This document shows positions 25,398 through 38,500 of a DNA stretch of 64,000 nucleotides, in pieces; the stretch's first letter is position 1; each line of letters begins with the position of its first letter. Source of the stretch: Neocallimastix lanati (nom. inval.) (lineage: Eukaryota > Neocallimastigomycota > Neocallimastigomycetes > Neocallimastigales > Neocallimastigaceae). The notes under the pieces were generated by a model. It did not search any database. It was given only the letters and a program-made list of their open reading frames with translations, and was not told where the DNA came from. A program made the translations under genes and the position numbers. The DNA is taken from the NCBI GenBank assembly GCA_016946835.1, contig JACVTC010000073.1, forward strand, positions 177,501 to 241,500. The letters run 5' to 3'.

Positions 25398-28315
25398 TTA
25401 ACTAAAATTAAATATTGAAAATAAAAAAATTATTATTTAAATTAATTATATTATTTATTAAATAACTATTGATATTTATTAATTAATGTTATTATTAATT
25501 TTAATTTATTAATAATAGCTAAAGTTGACGTAATTTAAATATACATATGAAAAATGATTGCGTTATTTTTTTTTTTTTTTTACTTTTGTATTGTACTTTA
25601 TTTACTTATTTTTTATTGAGTTATATTTTGAATTATATTTAATATGTTTTTTAAATGAATTTAAAATTCATTTTTATTATTTTATGTTTACAATTTAAAT
25701 AGATAGACGCTTAAATAATTTATAAAAAATGTATTAGAATTAAATAAAGATTATTCATAAAATAAATTTTTAATTTTCCTATAAAGAGAATTATTTATAA
25801 ATGGAAATTTTAATGAAAGTATTTTTACCTTCTTTTATAATATTATTTAATTTATCGTTTTTTGTTTTTATTATTATTGTTATTAAAAATAAAATAATAT
25901 TAATATTAAATGTTAGTTATACTATTAATACTATATCATAAATATATATTTAATTATAAATAATAAAGGATAAAACTTTACTATTATATACACATATAAT
26001 TGCCTTATTATTAATTCAATATTATTTTGTTATTTTTATTAACTATACTTCATATTAAATTATCTTAAATAAGTTAAATAAAATAAATATTACTTTATTA
26101 TAAAAATTAAACAACTATTATTGACATATCTATTTGAAATTACAAAATTTTAATTATTTTATATACTCATATATATTGTAATTTATTTATTATATTTGAA
26201 TAATATAAAAATATGAAAATATGAATATTATTTTTTAAATCTTTTCTATAACCAATAGTTTATTTTTATTTTTTTTTTATTGTTTTTGATTAAAAATATA
26301 TATATAATATATTATTTTCGAAGTCATAGGATTCTTTAAATTGAAACTGTTTTACTTTTATTTAATTTTAATGATGAAATAATTGATATGAATAAATTTT
26401 TAAAAATATTCAAAAAAAAATTTTGTTCAATTTTTTTTTTTTTTCCGAATTTACTGATTATTTCTCCAGTCAATAATAAAATTTATTATTTTAATAATAT
26501 TCATTTGATATTAATTATGTACTATCATTACTTGAAATAATTTATTATTTATTGAATTATATAAAATTATTTAATTTGATTTAATTATATAAATGGAAGA
26601 AAATTATAATAAACATATATACATAATGTATAATTTATTAATCTTGTTAATAATTTACTTTTTATCTTTCGTTCAAGTTCCTTTTAAAATAATTATAATA
26701 AATATTATATTATTTTTGAATTGTTATAAGTATTAACTATTTAAAATTTTATTTTTTGGAGAAAAAAAATGAAAAAAAAAATAATAAATTAAAATTTAAT
26801 TATAAAAAATATAAAGATATATAGATTATTTTGATAAACTGATCTTTTATCAATTTATTAATTTTTATTTTTTTAAAATCATATTTTTATTAATAATAAA
26901 ATACAATGATAACGCAAAATAGTAAAAACTATTTTACTAATGTATAAAAAAAAAAAAAAAAAATTGGTCTAAATTTGGTATATTAGTTTTATATTACTTT
27001 ATTTCAATTTTTTTTTATAAAATATAATTCAAAAATTTAAAATTTAAAATTAAAATTAAAAAAAAAAAAAAATAAAAAAAAATAAAAAAATAAAAATAAA
27101 AATAAAAATAAAAATAAAAATAAAAATAAAAAAATGAAAGTATATATATACAATATATTATATATTAATAATTAAACTATAATAATTTATATATATATTA
27201 TCACATATAATTTATTAGATATTATATTTAGTATTTTAATATCTAATATTATTAATTACAATTTTAATAAATATTAATTATAGTTTTATTATTTAAAATA
27301 ATCTATTTATTTATATATATATTTATTTATTATTTTATGTGTTTATTATATATCTATTTATTTATTTATTTATTTACTATACTACAATAATTCATATTAT
27401 TGACAAATAATCTAAAAGTATGTATTACATTAATGTAATCAATATTAAAATATAAAATAGTTATTATAACATAATCTTAAGTTTTTTAAATGAAATGAAT
27501 TAAAAAAATTCCCCATTTGAAATTACAGAATAATATATAGATAAACTTTAGGTAAAAATTTAAAAAAAAAATTTTTTTTACTGCTTGTACAATTAAGATT
27601 AAACTATATATATATTTCAAGTTAAATAATAAAAAGCATTTCACTTTTTGTTTGATTCCATTCTTTTAAAATAATTTATTCAATTAATAATTATTTATTA
27701 TTCAATAAAAATTCTATTTAAAGTATATTATATATTTTATAAAGTAATTCACAAGTTTAAAATATTTTTATTTGATAATATTCTTTAAAGATATAATTAT
27801 AAAAAAAAAAAAAAATAAAAAATATGATTATAAATTATTATCTTAAATTTTATTAGGAAAATATATATTTTTTAATATTCAAAAATTAATTTATTAAATA
27901 GAAGTTTATAAATTTTAATTAAAATAATTAACTAAATTTAGAAAATTTGAAATTTTATCATAATCATATAATAATTAATTGTAAAAAAAAAAAGTATTAT
28001 CAAAATTTAATAAAAATATTAATAAAATATATATAATATACTTTAAAAAGAATTTTTATAGAATAATAAATAATTATTAATTGAATAAATTATTTTAAAA
28101 GAACAGAATCAAGCAAAAAATGAAATGTTTTTTATTATTTAACTTGAAATATATATATATATAGAAAATATATATATTAATATATACATTTTAATTTCTT
28201 TTTATTATAAATATGTAATTATATAATTTATTTAATACCATTTATTCAAAAATAATCCTACATAGATACTTTTTTTAAAATATTTATTTTTTGTATTTTT
28301 CTTAATCTATGAATT
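25329..28315. other. AT-rich intergenic desert
   Basis: Three kilobases upstream of the RS-domain gene. It holds an A tract (25350-25394), an AAAAT run (27060-27135) and a TTTA run (27340-27375). No coding-like frame is seen on either strand. Confidence 0.55.
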
Positions 28316-28880
28316 ATATAATTGAACCAGATTCTATTCTGGTTGTTAGTCCGTGGGCTAGCATAATAAGGCACCTGTTTCAATTTCGCCCAATGGTCAT
28401 TTTCCAGGATTTTATAAAATATGGTTAGTTACACGTAAGTATTTCTCCATGTATATTATTCTAAATATCCTAAATAATATAAACAAGATATTGTCCTAAT
28501 TGTGAGCCTGAAGAGGTTGTGCAAATACTGTCATTTAATATATTTACGAAGGAATTATTAACATTTGGATAATTTCTTGTGTTTATGTAGATATATTCTA
28601 CTAAATTGCAATTCAGACGTTTACATTTGCCAAGGAAACTAGTACGTATTTTCATAGTTTAGGTCATACTGGTCTCTCTTCAAAGGGAAGTTAGGAACTA
28701 GAGAAGCGCTCTGAAAAAACCGTATAAGAAAAATCTCAGCAATAATATGCATGTCAGAGCACCAATGATGAATACTCAGTAAGCTCTCCAGCAGAGACAT
28801 TTCTGCCTATATAGAAGTGTTGTGACCACTTGAATATTCCAAAAAAGGGTAATACACATCGGAAATAAAAAAAAAAAAAT
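28316..28880 (+). mobile_element. tRNA-derived SINE-like element with A-tail
   Basis: A GC-enriched unit of about 560 bases. The head has an A-box-like TGGTTGTTAGTCCGTGGG (28340-28357), a CTAGCATAA resembling a tRNA-Met anticodon loop, and a B-box-like GTTTCAATTTC (28377-28387). The 3' 200 bases match, inverted, the copy at 17.1 kb. The element ends ACACATCGGAAAT followed by an A run (28867-28879). Its order of polymerase III promoter, body and A-tail is that of a SINE mobilised by LINE machinery. The tail differs from the 3' ends of the two LINEs in this window, so they are not obviously its partner. No target-site duplication was found. Confidence 0.55.
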
Positions 28881-30254
28881 TACATTCATTTTTCATATTG
28901 ATCAATTACAATTTATTCAATTAAACATTATTTTATGTTTTAATTCAAATTATATTATGATATAATTTGAATTATATATTATTATTTTATTATTACATAT
29001 TATATATTAACTATTCATTAACTCTTTAATTATTTATTACTTATTTATTTAATTAAATATTTATTTATTTATTTATTTAAGAAATAATCTATAATTAATA
29101 ACCATATTTAATTCATTTATTTAATTCATTTATTTAATTCATTTATTATAAAAAAAGTAAATCGGTCAAATGTATTTCTATCCTATCATAAAGTTAATAG
29201 GGAAATTTAGTGTAACTTTTAATATAATATCTTTAAGATATATTTCTATATATATTATTAAAATAAAATTTTTTTAGATAATTCTAATGAATATTAAAAT
29301 TTAAATATTTTTAAAAAAATTTTAAAAAATTTTCTTCAAAAAAAAAAAAAAAAAAAAAAAAATAAAAAAATATCAATAATATAAAAATTGAAATAAAAAT
29401 TAAAATAAAAAATTAAAATAAAGCAAAAAGAAAGAAGAAAAAATAATATATATTTATTATTTAAATTAAAAAAATAAATAAATAAATAAATATATATATA
29501 TAATTAAAAAAAAAAATAATAACAATAAAATAACACAGGATAAAAAAATTAAGAAAAATTATAATTATAAAAAAAGTAATATTAAAATTAAAATAATAAG
29601 TAATATAAAAATATAAATTCGAAATTAAAGTAAATTTTTTATTATATTATTTTATTTCTTACAATATAAAAATAAATAAAAAATAAAAAGAGAACTAAAC
29701 AAACCAATATATATATTTAAAGAAAAAATTATGATAATAATAGAAGTTATTTCTCCCTTTTTAATAATTATTTATTTATATTATAAAAATTGATAATCTT
29801 AAATGTATATTAATCTTAAAAATGTTAAATGATGTAAATGAAGATTATTTATAATATTAATTATTATTGAACAAAATACGATAATTAATGTTGTTTATAA
29901 TTATTTATTGATAATTAATGTTGTTTATAATTATTTATTAATATCTATGAAATAATATAAATATTTGAATTAAGTATAATTAATTAATTGAAATTATAAA
30001 TGTTGTGAATATAAATTAATATAAATGTCTATATAAAATTTCAAAATAAAGAATGAGATATAAAACTAATTAATTAATAAATATAGTAATAAAATAAAAT
30101 AAAGCTAATATATAGCAAATTAAATTAAATCAAAATAAACATCAAATGAAAAAATAAATAATTTGTATTTATCAATAATGACAAATTTATTAAAGATACT
30201 TATATAAATTTATAAAAATTAATAGTAAATGAAAATAAAATAAATAAAAATAAA

Positions 30255-30300
<46 letters not shown>

Positions 30301-30457
30301 GAAAGAAACGTATTCTTGAATACATATAAATACTTTTATATCAATTTTTAAATCATATTGCTAATAATATATAATATTAATATATATAATATATTTTTCT
30401 TTCTTATTTAAATTATATAATAAAAAATATATAGGTGCGAAAAATTTTTTAAACATA
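28881..30457. other. AT-rich intergenic stretch with simple repeats
   Basis: Contains TTTAATTCATTTA triplication (29107-29147), an A tract (29339-29361), a perfect 30-base tandem duplication (29880-29938) and an (AAT)n array (30257-30297). It leads into the proton-channel gene. Confidence 0.55.
29880..29938. repeat. 30-base tandem duplication
   Basis: The unit GATAATTAATGTTGTTTATA plus ATTATTTATT occurs twice head to tail without a mismatch. Confidence 0.8.
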
Positions 30458-31450
30458 ATGTCTGAAATTTCTGAAAGTACACCATTAAATAAGGATAAGA
30501 CTTCAACATCAGACTACCTTACTGTAAATCCAGAAAATGATAATGAAGTTTTATCCATCTATAATGAAACTGATGTATTATTTGTTGTTAAAGATGACAG
30601 TCAAAGTAATACATTAAAAGATAGAATTGGTCATATGCTTAATTCAACCCAATGGAATATTTCAATTTTATTAATGATTGCATGTGATACATTCCTTGTT
30701 GTATTAGAATTATTTATTCAATTAGATGAACAAAAACAATGTAATCCTGATAATAAACCTCAATCATATGATCATGATTTAATTGCTTCTATTGTCAATG
30801 ATTTTGGTTTTCTTTCAGATATTTTCTTATGCATATTTACTATGGAAGTATTTTTACATCTTTATTGTTTTGGATTTAAATATCTCTTAGAAGCCTGGAT
30901 TAATTTCATTGATTCAATTACTGTTATTATAACGTTTATTGTTACTATACTAATTACATTTTATGCGGCTGGTGATAAATCTCAAAGACTCGTTGATATT
31001 TTAATAGTTCTTCGTTTTTGGAGAGTATGTATACTTAATTTTTATTCATAAATTTAAAAAAAAATTAATAGTGAAAACTTAAATATCCTGTAGTTTATTG
31101 AAAAATGAATTGTATTTATTAATATTAATGATAACTCTACTTTTTTTTGTAACTAGATTTTCTGTTTAGTTGAATCTGTTGTTAATGCAACTCAGTTAGA
31201 AGCTAATTTACGTTTCAAAGAAGTTCTCATTGATTTAAATGCTGAAGTTAGAATTTTAGAAAACAGAAAGAATTGTTATGCCGAAAAATTAACCGAATTA
31301 GGTTATGATCTTAGTCAACTTGAAAATGATTATCTTTTCCCAAAAATCGAAAATCAAAGGCAAAGAAAACTCATAAAAGAAAATACTACAAGTAATATAA
31401 TAGATGAGCTTGTACTTAATGTTACAAGTGATGTCAAAAAAGCTAAATAG
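30458..31450 (+). CDS. voltage-gated proton channel (Hv1-like)
   Basis: Two exons: 30458-31024 and 31157-31450, phase 0, totalling 286 aa. Only a four-helix voltage sensor is present, with no pore domain. S1 is about 66-89 (IACDTFLVVLEL, Asp77), S2 about 116-140 (Glu130), S3 about 146-168 (FIDSITVI, Asp152) and S4 about 178-200. Asp77, Glu130 and Asp152 correspond to human Hv1 Asp112, Glu153 and Asp174; Asp112 is the proton-selectivity residue. S4 reads VLRFWRIFCLVE, keeping the RxWR signature (Arg186, Arg189). Cys192 stands where the third arginine should be, and Glu195 replaces the usual Asn. A C-terminal coiled coil (about 205-250) fits the dimerisation helix of the family. The expected role is proton extrusion across a membrane in response to depolarisation. 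Confidence 0.85.
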
Positions 31451-32334
31451 ATTGTATACATGATAATATAATATAATTTATTAATATAAAACAAAATTAA
31501 AACCAATTAAAAATTAAAGAAATAATGATAGTAATATTGATAATTATGAAATTAACATAATAAATAAAATAGTAAAATAAAATAGTAAAATAAAATAAAA
31601 TAAAATAAAATAAAATAAAATAAAATAAAATAAAATAAAATAAAATAAAATAAAATAAAATAAAATATAATATAATATAATATAATATAATAAAATAATA
31701 TAAAATAAAATAAAATAAAATATAATATAATAAAATAAAATAAAATAATTACAATAATAATAATAAATAATAATAATATTATTATTATTTATAAAATTGA
31801 ATAGATTAAACAAGAAATACTTTTTTTTAAAAAAAAAATTAAAGGTTTAATATAGAAGTTATATGTTATAAATTAATTATATAATATAATTGGGAATAAA
31901 ATTAAGGAAATGATATGAATTTTATATATAATATGAAATTAATTATTTTAATGTTTTATATATTTATTTAATAGATTATATGATTATTATATAATAATTT
32001 GAAGTCCTATTTTATTTTTTTATTTTTTTTTTAAGTTTTTTTTTTTTTTTTGTCGTTGTCGTTGTTGTTGTTTCTTTCTTTAATTATTACAATTTTTGTT
32101 AATGTTAATAATAATTTTATATATTTTTATTTTGATTTAAATAATATTAAAAAATTTATTTTTAATAGTTAAAAAAAAAAAAATTTCATAGAAATCAAAT
32201 TTTTATTAAATATTCAATAGAACTATTATTAAAATTATATGACCAAAATAATAAATTTATAATAATTTCTTAAAATTCTATATACTATTAATTCCTTTTA
32301 CACTAATTATTAAAAAAAATTATTGTAGTATCAA
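31451..32334. other. intergenic stretch dominated by TAAAA repeats
   Basis: 3' flank of the proton-channel gene. Apart from the pentanucleotide array it contains T tracts and a short GTCGTT/GTTGTT run at 32053-32071. No gene is seen. Confidence 0.5.
31558..31745. repeat. (TAAAA)n microsatellite
   Basis: About 190 bases of TAAAA, with TATAA variants. The minus-strand frame here is only Tyr/Phe/Leu/Ile from repeat translation. Confidence 0.9.
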
Positions 32335-32851
32335 GGGATGATTCTGAATCCAGAAAATCTATAGGAACAAATGATATGATAGAGAAAGTTTTTTATATTA
32401 AGCTAGATAAGCTGATTTCTTTTAAAAATCAAGCTAGAAAAATTTTCGATGAGAAATATCTATAAAATATTACTGAATTCGTCAACTGTTAACCATAATT
32501 TGGATTCCTTTCGTCAATATATTTGAAATAGTATATGGAGAGAGGAGCGAAATGATGTGATTAGGCAAGATTCCATGTATTATTTTAAAGGATTATCAAG
32601 AGGCAGAGGCCGCCGCATTTTTAGAAAACATTCATAGATCAAAATCTTCATTCTGTAGAATTCGTGAGAACAATTAAGTTCTGCTGAAAAACTGTTTAAA
32701 TCTTTAGGGATTAATTGAGCATCAGGATAAGAAACTTTAAAGATACTAGATTTGTCTGAGATAGTCATAAAATATACCATACAGCACATCATTAGAAATC
32801 GCGATGTTATAAGATCTTTACATAAATTAAAAGATCCTCTGAAATTAATAG

Positions 32852-32885
<34 letters not shown>

Positions 32886-33850
32886 AAGAAACAAAATCAC
32901 AAAGGTCTTCCTCCGTGATGAGAGTTTTTCTTAAACCAGGAGAGTTTGATGTACATAAAAAAAGGGTTAGCTAAATTAAAGGATATTGAAAAAAGTAGAT
33001 TATGAACTTTGTTTAAAGAAATTTTAAAAGAACTGTAAGACTCTTGTGATCTAACACAGAATCAGAAACAAAGGGTGAACAATCATTGCGTAACACATCA
33101 GATATTACATTCATGCATTTCATCCAACGACTCAAGAAAACGACCCCTTTATTGTTTAATAATTCGATAAGTCTTTCTCTTGCTGTATCAGTGATATTGT
33201 ATATCTCGTTATACAGTCTGCAAGCATCTATTTTATAATTTCCAATTCCTTTAGAGGTGCTTTCTCATATTGCATCTTGGACTTTATCAAAAAACGATCA
33301 TGTGGGTTCTTCTTCACAATTATTTATTATGATATTTTTGAATGTGATATAAGTTTCTTCAAAGTTTTCGTTATTATACAACACTGCACACTTTTTCATA
33401 TTTGCCTTTATAGTATCTGAAATTATATTACATACTTCCTTGTGTTTATGCTTTTTTCTCTCATTTTCATAGAATTCAGCCTCATTTAACTTATAGAATT
33501 TCCTTTTGAGCTCCTTAATTTTATGTTCTTTAGTGAGTTCAGAAATTATCTTTGGTTTGGAAATTCTTGATTCAAGATTTTAATTAAATCCTGAGCAGTT
33601 GTCTCATTGTTTGTTTATTTATTTATTTGTTTTTTATATCAGAATAATTATCATCGTTAGTTCGACATATGCAAGATCAATATAATTTTCAACACTAGCT
33701 TCAAGATTATATTGATATTTATTAGATTTATCTTCTTCCCTTTTATCATTTGTATATATTTGTCGCTCCATTTACCTGTTCAATTGTCGTTCTGATGAAT
33801 TAAAAACAGCTGAAACAAAATTGGTTTCGACCAAAATTCTTTCTTGTATT
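32335..33850 (-). pseudogene. decayed protein-coding gene of unknown family
   Basis: A GC-enriched block whose minus strand carries long coding-like stretches. Near the 5' end there is a block starting MERQIYTNDKREEDKSNKY (about 33771). From about 33583 a single frame runs 190 codons (for example KIKELKRKFYKLNEAEFYEN and RWMKCMNVISDVLRND), broken by TGA at 33300-33298 and 33267-33265 and ended by TAA at 33015-33013. A shifted frame continues to about 32900. After an A/T tract, a clean stretch (KVSYPDAQLIPKDLNSF) runs to 32580. The TGAs are consistent with lost Trp or Arg codons. I recognise no domain; it could be a fungal gene relic or the ORF of an unknown element. Confidence 0.5.
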
Positions 33851-34765
33851 TTTTTTCGATTTTAAAGATTATTTTTTGCGGGGTATATGAGCGAAGTAAC
33901 TTTCGATATTTTTGAAATTAAGTAAATAAGTCTTTAAATATTTTATTATAAAATATTTTTAAATAAATAAATAATAAATAATAAATAATAAATAATAAAT
34001 TATAAATTATAAATAATAAATAATAAATAATAAATAATAAATAATAAATAATAAATAATAATATATGTTTATAACATTTTAATTAATTTTAATTCATATA
34101 AAATGTATATAATAAAAATTTTGAATAATTCAAAATATTATTATATATATGTATAAAAATTTAATAATATATTTTAAAAATATTTAAATTATTTTATATA
34201 AAAATAAATACTCAAAATTAATAAATTATTTTTAAAGAATTATAATGAATGATAATCATATAATAAAATGATTCTTTGTTAAATATATGTATTATTAAAA
34301 AATATTTAAAAATTTATACAAGTGGCTATAGTAAAATAAATGTAAAATTAAAAAAAAATTATATAATTTGTGGCTTAAATTAATTAATAAAATATATTAA
34401 ATATTATAATAACCTGGAATAAATTTAATTATTGAATTATTAGTAAATTAATCTTATTGGATACTTTTAACGATTTTTCAAATATTGAACTAGTTAAATA
34501 AAAATCAAATATTTTTTACTAATTGAAATTAGTAATTAAAGAAATTAAAATATATATAAAAAAACATTCGTTATCAAATATATATATATATATATATATT
34601 TTTTTTTTTTTCTTCTTTTATCTTCGCCATAATTTTTATTATTATTTTATCTTTTTTTTTTTTTTTTTTTATTAGTTTATTCAATAAGTATAATTAATTT
34701 ATTTAATAAAATAAATTTTACAGTTAACAAGGTATCAAAACCAAAACCAAAACCAAAACCAAAAT

Positions 34766-34802
<37 letters not shown>

Positions 34803-35113
34803 AAGAAAGAAAGAAATAATTTATAAAAATTCCATATAAAGTAATTATCATTATTTGAAATTACTATTAAATCTATCAAACTATTAAAGGTATTTTTTTA
34901 TTAAAAAAAAAAAAAAAAGTAAAATAATAATAATAAATAAATAAATAAATAAATTAAATTAAATTAAAAAATAATATTTTATTTTTAAATTTAGATTTGA
35001 AATTCATTTCAAAATATGGAATATATTTAATGTATATAATATATTGTTAATGTAAAAATCATAAACTTAACTAAAATTAAATTTTAATAACAATAAATAT
35101 TAATTTAAAACGA

Positions 35114-35157
<44 letters not shown>

Positions 35158-35573
35158 AAATTCTTTTTTAAATTTTAATGAAATTTAAAAAATTAAAATG
35201 TTTTAACTATTTTATTTAATATAAGAAATTTTAACATTTTATTTTTAATTATTAATTCATAAATAACAATAAATTGGAAAATGAAATTAATAATATATAT
35301 ATTTATTTAAAAATATTATTAAATTAGATAATTTTTATTATAAAATATTAATTAATTATATAGTACATAATAATTATAATATTTTATATTTTATAAAAGT
35401 ATTAATTATATATTACATATTAATTATATTATTTTATATTATATAGGAATTTCAGGATTATTTAAATATATTTTTATATATTTTTAATAAATTTAATATT
35501 TAAAAAATTTTTTATAATTTCATTTCATAATTAAAAAAATTAATATTTAATGAGATTAAAATTCTATTAAATA
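33851..35573. other. AT-rich intergenic stretch with simple repeats
   Basis: (AATAAAT)n-type array at 33961-34062, four CCAAAA units followed by a 33-base A tract (34739-34800), (AAT/ATT)n at 35118-35153. Upstream region of the Nbp35-type gene; no further gene is seen. Confidence 0.55.
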
Positions 35574-38500
35574 ATGGTATTACCAGAAGATATAAACAAT
35601 AATATGAATATGGGAATTAAAAGAAGTAATGAAAGTAATTCAAACGAATCTAAGAAGGTATGCTGTGATAATAAAGATAATGATATAAAAATGGAAGAAG
35701 CAGAAAGCCAAAATACTATTGAATGTCAACCACAAAATGAACCAGTAACAACTGGTGGTTGTAAAAAACAAGGAGGATGTTGTAAGAAGCAAGGAGGAGG
35801 TTGCCCAGGTAAACAAGGTGGTGGTTGTGGTGGTTGTTGTAAAAGACGTGCTGCCATGATGGCTGCAGCTGCTGCTAGCGATAATGCTGAAAATCAATCA
35901 GAAGTTAAACCAGAAGGTCAATCTTCACCATGTGGTGGATGTCCAAGAAAACAAAGCGGTGGTGGTTGTCCAGGTAAACAAGGTGGTGGTTGTGGTGGTT
36001 GTTGTAAAAGACGTGCTGCCATGATGGCTGCAGCTGCTGCTAGCGATAGTGCTGAAAATCAATCAGAAGTTAAACCAGAAGGTCAATCTTCACCATGTGG
36101 TGGATGCCCAAGAAAACAAAGCGGTGGTGGTTGTCCAGGTAAACAAGGTGGTGGTTGTGGTGGTTGTTGTAAAAGACGTGCTGCCATGATGGCTGCAGCT
36201 GCTGCTAGCGATAGTGCTGAAAATCAATCAGAAGTTAAACCAGAAGGTCAATCTTCACCATGTGGTGGATGCCCAAGAAAACAAAGCGGTGGTAGTTGTC
36301 CAGGTAAACAAGGTGGTGGTTGTGGTGGTTGTTGTAAAAGACGTGCTGCCATGATGGCTTCAGTTGCTGCTAGCGATAGTGCTGAAAATCAATCAGAAGT
36401 TAAACCAGAAGGTCAATCTTCACCATGTGGTGGATGTCCAAGAAAACAAAGCGGTGGTGGTTGTCCAGGTAAACAAGGTGGTGGTTGTGGTGGTTGTTGT
36501 AAAAGACGTGCTGCCATGATGGCTGCAGCTGCTGCTAGCGATAATGCTGAAAATCAATCAGAAGTTAAACCAGAAGGTCAATCTTCACCATGTGGTGGAT
36601 GTCCAAGAAAACAAAGCGGTGGTGGTTGTCCAGGTAAACAAGGTGGTGGTTGTGGTGGTTGTTGTAAAAGACGTGCTGCCATGATGGCTGCAGCTGCTGC
36701 TAGCGATAGTGCTGAAAATCAATCAGAAGTTAAACCAGAAGGTCAATCTTCACCATGTGGTGGATGCCCAAGAAAACAAAGCGGTGGTAGTTGTCCAGGT
36801 AAACAAGGTGGTGGTTGTGGTGGTTGTTGTAAAAGACGTGCTGCCATGATGGCTGCAGCTGCTGCTAGCGATAATGCTGAAAATCAATCAGAAGTTAAAC
36901 CAGAAGGTCAATCTTCACCATGTGGTGGATGTCCAAGAAAACAAAGCGGTGGTGGATGCCCAGGTAGACAAGGAGGTGGTTGTTGTAAGAAACAAGGTGG
37001 TTGTAGTGGATGCCCAGGTAAACAAGGTGGATGTTGTAGAAACCAAGGAGGCTCACCATGTGCCAATTGTCCAGGTAAACAAGGTGGATGTTGTAGAAGT
37101 CAAGGAGGCTCACCATGTGCCAATTGTCCAGGTAAACAAGGTGGATGTTGTAGAAGCCAAGGAGGCTCACCATGTGCCAATTGTCCAAACAGGAATTTTT
37201 GTCCAAGTGCTAGTGCTAATGCTGGTTGTCCTGGTAAATATATACCAGAATTACTTTTATACATATATATATTATTTATGGTGATAATAATTATTTTTTT
37301 TTAATTTATTGTCTTATAAAATAATATTATTTATTATTAAAAATAAAAATAATATAAAAAATTTTATTTAAATTATTTTATAAAAATTTTCAAAAGGTAT
37401 AGATAGTGAAAATCGTGGTATGGCTTCAGCTTGTGAAGGCTGTCCAAATAGAGCCTTCTGTATGTCAAATAAAATTGTTGTTGATCCAGGTATATATATT
37501 TCTTAAAATTTTTTTTATTTATATTATATCATTCAAAAAATTTTTATTAAATTTATAAAATTTTATAAAAGATTTAGATATAATTAAAAAGAAGATGGAA
37601 ACTATTAAACATAAGGTAATATTAATAAACGTATTATGATTAGCAATAATAATACTAATAATGACAATAATAACATTATATAATTATATATTAATTTTAA
37701 CTGAAATAAAATTGATAAATTAATTATAAATAATAAGGTTTTAATTCTCTCAGGAAAAGGAGGTGTTGGTAAAAGTAAGTATATTTTTTTTTTTTTTTTT
37801 TAAAAAAAAAATATTTTAAGATTTTATAATTATATTATTATGTTATATTAACGATTAAAGTATTAATGTGTTTATTTTATTTTATTTACAAATTACAAGG
37901 TACTCTTTCATCACAACTTGCATATACTATTGGAAGAGATGAAGATATTCAAGTAATTATAATTATTTTAAAATATATACAAAATAAAAAAAAAAAAGTA
38001 TTAAGAATAATAATAACAACATAAAATTTAATATTTAATTATAGATTGGTCTTTGTGATGTAGATATTACTGGCCCAAGGTCTATATTTTAAATATATTA
38101 ATACAAATTTATATAATTATTGAAAAATAAAATTATGCTGATATAAGTATAAATAATACCCTAATATATTTGTATTCTTATTTAATAATTTATATATATA
38201 TATATATAAGTCAACCTATAATTATGGGAGCTGAAAATGAACCTGTTCATCAAAGTAATACTGGTATTACCCCAGTATATGTTCAAGATAATTTGGCTGT
38301 AATGTCAATTGGTTTCTTACTTGAAAAACAAGATGAATCTGTTATCTGGCGTGGACCAAAAAAGAATGGTAAAGCACTATTATAAATTAAATTAATAATA
38401 ATATGAAAAAAAAATTTTTTTTTATAGTAATATTGTAAATATTTATGTTATGTATTTAATAATATGAAGCAATATTAATAGATTTTTTTTTTTTTTTTTT

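Noticed and set aside
28470-28655. 61-codon minus-strand frame
   Set aside because: Lies inside the SINE-like element and has no protein-like features.
34739-34765. CCAAAA repeats as a telomere-like sequence
   Set aside because: Only four units, internal, and running into a poly-A tract; best read as a simple repeat.
35799-36953. CRISPR-like regular repeat spacing
   Set aside because: The 165-bp units are contiguous coding repeats with no unique spacers, in a eukaryotic exon.
36874-37284. Val/Asp/His-rich frames overlapping the Nbp35 repeats on both strands
   Set aside because: Alternative frames of the 165-bp and 57-bp repeats; only the Cys/Gly frame joins the ATPase exons.
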